Of a stretch of 64,000 nt of DNA, positions 58,921 to 64,000 are shown piece after piece. Every line of letters starts with the position of its first letter. The first letter of the stretch is position 1. The DNA comes from JASHPR01 sp963842355 (lineage in GTDB: Bacteria > Actinomycetota > Actinomycetes > Streptosporangiales > Streptosporangiaceae): the NCBI GenBank assembly GCA_963842355.1, contig CAWJGC010000012.1, forward strand, positions 1-64,000, read 5' to 3'. The translations under genes were made by a program, and so were the position numbers. The notes below the pieces were generated by a model that was not told the origin of the DNA, searched no databases, and saw only the letters and a program-made list of their open reading frames with translations.

Positions 58921-60582
58921 GTGCCGGTTAATGATCGGGCAGGTCAGCTGCCCAGCCAGGCCGACCTCGTGGATGTCGCCCGGCTGGTCACCGCCTACTT
59001 CGCGCAGCATCCGGATCCGGCCGAGCCCGGGCAGCAGGTCGCCTTCGGCACCTCGGGTCATCGCGGCTCGGCGCTGCGCCTTTCGTTCAACGATGACCAC
59101 ATCGCCGCGACCTCCCAGGCGATCTGCGACTACCGGGCCCGCGCCGGCATCACCGGCCCGCTGTTCATCGGCCGCGACACCCACGCGCTGTCCGAGCCCG
59201 CGTTCGTCACCGCGCTCGAGGTGCTCGTGGCCAACGACGTCCGGGTGCTGGCGGACAGCCGGGACGGGTACACCCCCACTCCCGCGGTCTCGCGGGCCAT
59301 CCTGACCCACAACCAGAGCCGCCCCGGCGGCCTCGCGGACGGGATCGTGGTCACCCCGTCGCACAACCCCCCCGAGGACGGCGGCTTCAAGTACAACCCG
59401 CCCGACGGCGGCCCGGCCGCCGCGCAGATCACCTCGGTGATCCAGGACCGGGCTAACGACCTGCTGCGGGACGGGCTGAAGCAGGTCCGCAGGACCCGCT
59501 ACGCCCGGGCCAGGGCCGACGCGGGCGGGCACGACTTTCTCGACGCGTACCTGACGGACCTGCCGACGGTGGTGGACCTGGACGCGGTGCGGGCCGCCGG
59601 GGTCCGGATCGGGGCTGATCCGCTCGGCGGGGCCAGCGTCGCCTACTGGGGCGAGATCGCCGACCGGTTCGGGCTGGACCTGACCGTGGTCAACCCGGTC
59701 GTGGACGCCACCTTCCGGTTCATGACCCTGGACTGGGACGGCCGGATCCGGATGGACTGCTCGTCGCCGTACGCGATGGCCTCGCTGATCGACCGCCGGG
59801 CCGAGTTCGCGATCGCGACCGGGAACGACACCGACGCCGACCGGCACGGCATCGTGACGCCCGACGCCGGCCTGCTCAACCCCAACCACTACCTGGCCGC
59901 GGCGATCGACTACCTCTACCGCCACCGGGAGGGCTGGCCCGCGGGCGCCGCGGTCGGCAAGACCATGGTCAGCTCCTCGATCATCGACCGGGTGACCGCC
60001 GACGCCGGGCGCCGCCTGACCGAGGTGCCGGTCGGGTTCAAGTGGTTCGTGCCGGGCCTGCTGGACGGCACGATCGCGTTCGGCGGCGAGGAGAGCGCCG
60101 GGGCCTCGTTCCTGCGCCGGGACGGGAGCGTCTGGACCACCGACAAGGACGGCATCATCCTGGCCCTGCTCGCGTCCGAGATCACCGCGGTCACCGGCCA
60201 GACGCCCGGCGAGCGCTACCGCGATATCACCGCCCGGCTCGGCGACCCGGCCTACGCCCGCGTCGACGCCCCGGCCAGCCGGGAGCAGAAGGCGGTCCTG
60301 GCCCGGCTCACCCCCGACCAGGTCAGCATCCGCGAACTCGGCGGCGAGCGAGTGCTGAGCCGGCTCACCACCGCGCCCGGCAACGGCGAGCCGCTCGGCG
60401 GCCTGAAGGTCATCACCGAGTCGGGGTGGTTCGCCGCCCGGCCGTCGGGCACGGAGGACGTCTACAAGCTCTACGCCGAGTCGTTCCGCGGCCCCGAGCA
60501 CCTCACCCGCATCCAGGCCGAGGCGCAGCAGATCCTCGACGCCGTGCTCAGCGACTCCGCGCCCGGCCACGGATCCTCGTGA
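58921..60582 (+). CDS. pgm: Phosphoglucomutase (alpha-D-glucose-1,6-bisphosphate dependent)
   Basis: GTG at 58921 lies about 7 nt after GAGGAGGAG. The 553-aa product has VAFGTSGHRGSALRLSFNDD, the phosphoserine loop IVVTPSHNPPEDGGFKYNPP (catalytic Ser in TPSHNP), the magnesium loop GNDTDADRHG, the sugar-binding GGEESAGASFLRRDG and the phosphate-binding end ESGWFAARPSGTEDVYKLY. All four motifs of the alpha-phosphohexomutase family are present and intact. It interconverts glucose 1- and 6-phosphate, linking glycolysis with glycogen, trehalose and cell-wall sugars. Its TGA overlaps the GTG of the SecA2 gene. Confidence 0.96.
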   Translation: MPVNDRAGQLPSQADLVDVARLVTAYFAQHPDPAEPGQQVAFGTSGHRGSALRLSFNDDHIAATSQAICDYRARAGITGPLFIGRDTHALSEPAFVTALEVLVANDVRVLADSRDGYTPTPAVSRAILTHNQSRPGGLADGIVVTPSHNPPEDGGFKYNPPDGGPAAAQITSVIQDRANDLLRDGLKQVRRTRYARARADAGGHDFLDAYLTDLPTVVDLDAVRAAGVRIGADPLGGASVAYWGEIADRFGLDLTVVNPVVDATFRFMTLDWDGRIRMDCSSPYAMASLIDRRAEFAIATGNDTDADRHGIVTPDAGLLNPNHYLAAAIDYLYRHREGWPAGAAVGKTMVSSSIIDRVTADAGRRLTEVPVGFKWFVPGLLDGTIAFGGEESAGASFLRRDGSVWTTDKDGIILALLASEITAVTGQTPGERYRDITARLGDPAYARVDAPASREQKAVLARLTPDQVSIRELGGERVLSRLTTAPGNGEPLGGLKVITESGWFAARPSGTEDVYKLYAESFRGPEHLTRIQAEAQQILDAVLSDSAPGHGSS

Positions 60583-62879
60583 GCGTCCTGCGCCAGCGGG
60601 TGCGGCGGTTCCTGCAGCAGCCGGGAACGGCCAGCCTGACCAGGTACCAGCGCCAGCTTCCGGCGGTCGCCGCGCTGGAGGAGGCGCTGAGCGACGTGCC
60701 GGACGCGGAACTGGCGGGCCTGGCCGGCGACGCCGAGGGCGACGCCGAGTTCTGCGCGATCGGCCGGGAGGCGGCCCGGCGGGCCCTGGGCGAGCGCCCC
60801 TACGACGTGCAGCTGCTCGGCACGCTGGTCATGCTCGCCGGGCACGTCGCCGAGATGGCCACCGGCGAGGGCAAGACCCTGTCCGGAGCGCTGGCGGCCG
60901 CCAGGTACGCGCGGCAGGGCCGGTCGGTGCACGTGCTGTCGGTCAACGACTACCTGGCCCGCCGGGACGCCGAGTGGATGCGCCCGGTCTATGACCTGCT
61001 GGGCGTCACGGTCGGTTGCGTCGGCCAGGCCTCCACCCCCGCGGAGCGGCGCAGCGCGTACGCGGCCCAGGTGACCTACGCGCCGGTCAGCGAGATCGGC
61101 TTCGACGTGCTCCGCGACCGGCTCGCCACCGACGAGGCCGATCTCGTCACCACCGGCCCGGACGTGGTGCTGATCGACGAGGCCGACTCGGTCCTCATCG
61201 ACGAGGCGCTGGTGCCGCTGGTGCTGGCGGGCTCGTCCGGCCAGGGGGACGCGGACCTGCCGATGGCCGAGATCGTGGCTGGGCTGCGCCCCCGCCTGCA
61301 CTACCGGACCGACGACGACGGCCGGAACGTGCAACTGACCGACGCGGGCATCCGCGCCGCCGAGCGTGCGCTCGGCGGGATCAACCTGTACGCGGCCGGG
61401 CAACTGGACACGCTGACCCGGCTCAACGTGGCCCTGCACGCTCACGCGCTGCTGCAGCGCGACGTCGACTACATCGTCCGCGACGGCCAGGTCCACCTGA
61501 TCAACGCCTCCCGCGGCCGGGTCGCCCAGCTCCAGCGGTGGCCCGACGGCCTGCAGGCCGCGGTGGAGGCCAAGGAGGCCGTCGCGGCGACCGAGAGCGG
61601 CGAGATCCTGGACAGCATCACGGTCGAGTCCCTGATCCGGCGCTACCCGCGGGTCTGCGGCATGACCGGCACCGCGGTGGCGGTCGGCGAGGAACTGCGG
61701 GAGTTCTACGGGCTGGAGGTGGCGGTGATCCCGCCGAACCGGCCGTGCGTGCGCGACGACCAGCCCGACCGGCTGTACGCGACCGTCGCGCAGAAGGAGA
61801 ACGCGGTCGCCGAGGAGGTGGCCGCCGCGCACGCCACCGGGCGGCCGGTCCTGATCGGCACGCTTGACATCGCCGAGTCGGAACGGCTGGCGGACCGGCT
61901 CGCCGCGGCCGGCCTGTCCTGCGTCGTCCTCAACGCCAAGAACGACGCGGAAGAGGCCGCGGTCGTGGCCGAGGCCGGCGCGCTCGGCGCGATCACCGTG
62001 TCGACCCAGATGGCCGGGCGCGGCACCGACATCCGCCTCGGCGGAAAAGGTGGCGACCGGGACCAGATCGCCGGGCTCGGCGGGCTGTCCGTGATCGGCA
62101 CGGGGCGGCACGTGAGCAGCAGGCTCGACGGCCAGTTGCGCGGCCGGTCCGGCCGGCAGGGCGACCCCGGCGGCTCGGTCTTCTTCGTCAGCCTGGAGGA
62201 CGAGCTGATCGCCAGCTATGCCCCCGATACTGACCCGCCCCGGGAGGTGGCCGCCGACGGCCGGGTCGGCGACGCCGCCGCGCACGCGGCCGTGGCCCAC
62301 GCGCAGCGTGTCGCCGAGGGCGCCCACCTGGAGATCCACCGGAACACGTTCCGCTACAACAAGCTCATCGAGGACCAGCGCCAGGTGGTGCTGGCGCACC
62401 GCGACCGGATGCTGCGCACCAGCGCGGCCGCCGGCGCGCTCGCCACCCGCTGCCCGGAGCGGTACTCCGAGCTCGCCGCCAGCCTCGACGCCGACGTGCT
62501 GGCCGCGGCGGCGCGGCAGATCGTCCTCTACCACCTGGACCGCGGCTGGGCCGACCACCTCGCGGTGCTGGCGGGGATCCGCGAGGGCATCCACCTGCGC
62601 GCGCTCGGGCACGGCCCGAACCCGTTCGTCATGGCGCTCGACCCGCTGGCCGAGTTCCACCGGGAGGCGGTCGCGCTGTTCACCCGCCTGCTCGACCAGG
62701 TCGAGGAAAGATCGGCGGAGACCTTCGGCACCGCCGCGATCACCGCCGCCGGGGCCGGCCTCGACGCGGCCGGGCTGAAGCGTCCCACCGCGACCTGGAC
62801 CTACCTCGTGCAGGACAACCCCTTCGGCACCGGCCTCGACCGCGCGCTGCGACGCCTCGGCTCCGCCCGCCGGCGGTGA
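60579..62879 (+). CDS. secA2: Accessory preprotein translocase ATPase SecA2
   Basis: GTG at 60579 overlaps the phosphoglucomutase stop (GTGA). The 766-aa product has Walker A ATGEGKT (94-100), the DEAD box at 200-203 (VVLIDEADSVLIDEA), a preprotein crosslinking region with LNVALHAHALLQRDVDYIVR, and the second helicase half: CGMTGTAVAVGEELREFYG, MAGRGTDIRLGG and LRGRSGRQGDPGGSVFF. The C-terminal end TATWTYLVQDNPFGTGLDR resembles actinobacterial SecA2. The zinc-binding SEC-C tail is absent, again as in SecA2. SecA2 drives export of a subset of proteins together with SecYEG. Confidence 0.92.
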   Translation: MSVLRQRVRRFLQQPGTASLTRYQRQLPAVAALEEALSDVPDAELAGLAGDAEGDAEFCAIGREAARRALGERPYDVQLLGTLVMLAGHVAEMATGEGKTLSGALAAARYARQGRSVHVLSVNDYLARRDAEWMRPVYDLLGVTVGCVGQASTPAERRSAYAAQVTYAPVSEIGFDVLRDRLATDEADLVTTGPDVVLIDEADSVLIDEALVPLVLAGSSGQGDADLPMAEIVAGLRPRLHYRTDDDGRNVQLTDAGIRAAERALGGINLYAAGQLDTLTRLNVALHAHALLQRDVDYIVRDGQVHLINASRGRVAQLQRWPDGLQAAVEAKEAVAATESGEILDSITVESLIRRYPRVCGMTGTAVAVGEELREFYGLEVAVIPPNRPCVRDDQPDRLYATVAQKENAVAEEVAAAHATGRPVLIGTLDIAESERLADRLAAAGLSCVVLNAKNDAEEAAVVAEAGALGAITVSTQMAGRGTDIRLGGKGGDRDQIAGLGGLSVIGTGRHVSSRLDGQLRGRSGRQGDPGGSVFFVSLEDELIASYAPDTDPPREVAADGRVGDAAAHAAVAHAQRVAEGAHLEIHRNTFRYNKLIEDQRQVVLAHRDRMLRTSAAAGALATRCPERYSELAASLDADVLAAAARQIVLYHLDRGWADHLAVLAGIREGIHLRALGHGPNPFVMALDPLAEFHREAVALFTRLLDQVEERSAETFGTAAITAAGAGLDAAGLKRPTATWTYLVQDNPFGTGLDRALRRLGSARRR

Positions 62880-62900
62880 CCGCCGGGCGGAGCGCTCGCC

Positions 62901-63743
62901 TCAGCGCTTGCGCGCCGCCCCGCCCCACATGGCCGACCGGTTCCTGCCGTCGAGTTCCGAGGCCGGCCGCCAGTCCTCGACCCGCACCACCCCGGGCTCG
63001 AGCAGGTCCAGGCCGTCGAAGAAGCGCGACACCCCGGCGTGATCGCGAAGGGTGAAATGCTGATGACTGCGCTGGTTGAGGCGCGCGGTAGCCTCGGCAA
63101 TCTCGTCCGGGTCGATGTCCGAGGCGACGTGGGACATGACCAGGTAGCTGCCCGGGGGCACGGCGTCGATCAGCCTGGCCACGATCCGATACGGATCATC
63201 GTCGTCCTCGATGGCGTGCAGGATAGCGATCAGCATGATCGCCACCGGCCGGGAGAAGTCCAGCGTTCGCGACGCCTGGTCCAGGATCGTCTGGGTGTCA
63301 CGCAGGTCCGCGTCCAGGTAGTCGACGAGGCCGTCGTCGTGGCTGGCCAGCAGGGCCCGGGCGTGGATCAGCACGATCGGGTCGTAGTCCACGTACACGA
63401 CCCGGCTCTCCGGCGCCACGGCCTGAGCGACCTCGTGGGTGTTGTTCGCGGTCGGGATCCCGGTGCCGATGTCGAGGAACTGCCGGATCCCGGCCTCGCC
63501 GACGAGGTGGCGCACCGCCCGGGCGAGAAACTGCCGGTTGGCTCGCGCGCCCGTGGCGACGCCCGGATAGGCCGCGATCGCCGCCTCGGCCGCCTGCCGG
63601 TCGGCGGCGTAGTTGTCCTTCCCGCCCAGCCAGTAGTCGTAGATCCGGGCCTGGTGCGCGACGCTCGTGTCAAAGGAGGGCTGGTCGCCTCGCCGGGCGG
63701 GAGCGTCGTCGGGCTCGCCTCCGCTGGTCGCGCCCTCGCTCAT
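62901..63743 (-). CDS. DUF574 SAM-dependent methyltransferase
   Basis: The 280-aa product starts at ATG 63743. FDTSVAHQARIYDYWLGGKD and NYAADRQAAEAAIAAYPGVA are the hallmark N-terminal region. IRQFLDIGTGIPTANNTHEV is the SAM-binding loop and SRVVYVDYDPIVLIHARALL the acidic motif. LDFSRPVAIMLIAILHAIED is the central motif. This family is greatly expanded in Streptomyces and Streptosporangiales, most members being uncharacterised; substrates are unknown. It is divergent from the P450 at the window end. The N-terminus carries a 20-residue polar tail. Confidence 0.93.
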   Translation of the reverse strand: MSEGATSGGEPDDAPARRGDQPSFDTSVAHQARIYDYWLGGKDNYAADRQAAEAAIAAYPGVATGARANRQFLARAVRHLVGEAGIRQFLDIGTGIPTANNTHEVAQAVAPESRVVYVDYDPIVLIHARALLASHDDGLVDYLDADLRDTQTILDQASRTLDFSRPVAIMLIAILHAIEDDDDPYRIVARLIDAVPPGSYLVMSHVASDIDPDEIAEATARLNQRSHQHFTLRDHAGVSRFFDGLDLLEPGVVRVEDWRPASELDGRNRSAMWGGAARKR

Positions 63744-63836
63744 CCGGTTCGCCTTTCTCCTGGGCTGGGCAGCACGACCTGCGGCGGAGACTTTCCCGGC
63801 AGGTTCCGCCGGGCCGGCCGAGGATTAGCATCGACG

Positions 63837-63908
63837 ATGATGGCCACCCGTAGGCACAAACGTAGCAAAGGCGTCGGCCCTCCCCCGCGACAGGAGATGC
63901 CCGAGTGA
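63837..63908 (+). other. Short upstream ORF overlapping the P450 start
   Basis: A 23-codon reading frame from ATG 63837 (MMATRRHKRSKGVGPPPRQE) ends with TGA overlapping the P450 GTG (GTGA). It is strongly basic and has no ribosome site of its own that is convincing. It could be a leader peptide or chance. Confidence 0.3.
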
Positions 63909-64000
63909 CCGCCAGAACGGAAGAATTCGCGGGTTGCCCGCGGTCGGAGATCGACCCGTTCGCGGACGAGTTCCTGGCGGACCCGTTCCCGTTCCTGGAC
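63905..64000 (+). CDS. Cytochrome P450, N-terminal fragment cut by window end
   Basis: GTG at 63905 lies about 9 nt after AGGAG. The visible 32 codons read TARTEEFAGCPRSEIDPFAD, EFLADPFPFLD. The EIDPFxxEFLADPxPFxxxLR pattern is the N-terminal region of many actinobacterial cytochrome P450s. The body of the enzyme lies beyond base 64000. It would be the second P450 of the window; family cannot be assigned from this piece. Confidence 0.75.
   Translation, partial: MTARTEEFAGCPRSEIDPFADEFLADPFPFLD

Noticed and set aside
58096..62660. Two very long minus-strand frames opposite pgm and secA2
   Set aside because: Antisense shadows with no recognisable domains; the plus-strand genes have all family motifs.

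Overview
The window is chromosomal DNA of a very high G+C actinomycete. Two WhiB-type iron-sulfur regulators, two F420-type luciferase-like oxidoreductases, a DUF574 methyltransferase, NarL-type two-component systems and a PASTA-less PknB-like kinase all point to Actinomycetota, most likely a filamentous, Streptomyces- or Streptosporangium-like lineage (the order is inference). No rRNA, tRNA, CRISPR array, transposase or integrase was seen. It looks like ordinary accessory chromosome rather than a discrete island. Near-complete lack of stop codons on the antisense strand produces many spurious long ORFs.

Layout. 1-5.97 kb: 3' part of a QcrB-like cytochrome b, a short J-domain protein, an MFS exporter with a lipoprotein, and a LysR regulator divergent from an aldo/keto reductase. 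6-12.8 kb: a frameshifted LAL-type LuxR regulator, a SnoaL-like protein with a TAPAS repeat, a truncated alpha/beta hydrolase, an F420-type oxidoreductase, a DUF1254/DUF1214 lipoprotein and an isoprenylcysteine methyltransferase-like membrane enzyme. 12.8-17.5 kb: an MpaB-type oxygenase, a GNAT enzyme with a cysteine-rich tail, small secreted and membrane proteins, and a YVTN beta-propeller followed by a strong hairpin. 17.5-20.1 kb: a WhiB - SulP - WhiB set. 20.2-26.6 kb: a TetR/diiron AurF-type pair, TreT-like trehalose synthase, VOC protein, PhyH dioxygenase, two methyltransferase-fold proteins and a GNAT stub. 26.8-33.7 kb: Ser/Thr kinase, cation transporter, BASS transporter, secreted trypsin-like protease, membrane protein and exonuclease III.

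33.8-43.9 kb is an oxidative lipid/ketone metabolism neighbourhood: Baeyer-Villiger-type flavin monooxygenase, SDR, TetR with a palindromic operator, biotin-dependent carboxyltransferase and a CYP124/125-like P450. It is followed by a DNase-I-fold protein, a holin-like protein, GNAT and a broken cupin. 44.1-55.2 kb carries two separate ABC exporter plus NarL-type kinase/regulator modules, one collinear and one divergent around a 26-bp near-perfect palindrome, with an F420 oxidoreductase and two secreted proteins between them. 55.2-64 kb has an SDR, an amidohydrolase, a LigD-type PE-polymerase protein, phosphoglucomutase translationally coupled to SecA2, a DUF574 methyltransferase and the start of a second P450.

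A striking property of the window is the number of recognisable genes that are intact in sequence but broken by 1-4 nt frameshifts (cytochrome b 3' end, LAL regulator, AurF-type protein, 31.6-kb membrane protein, carboxyltransferase, cupin, LigD). Several lie in C or CCGG runs. Either the assembly has residual indels in G/C runs or this strain is accumulating pseudogenes; raw reads decide. No clearly new multi-gene defence or biosynthetic system was found. The most testable novel points are the WhiB-SulP coupling, the divergent palindrome at 53.26 kb, the kinase with Arg in place of the catalytic-loop Lys, the probable CTG start at 10500, and the duplicated stop/ribosome-binding segment between the monooxygenase and SDR genes.
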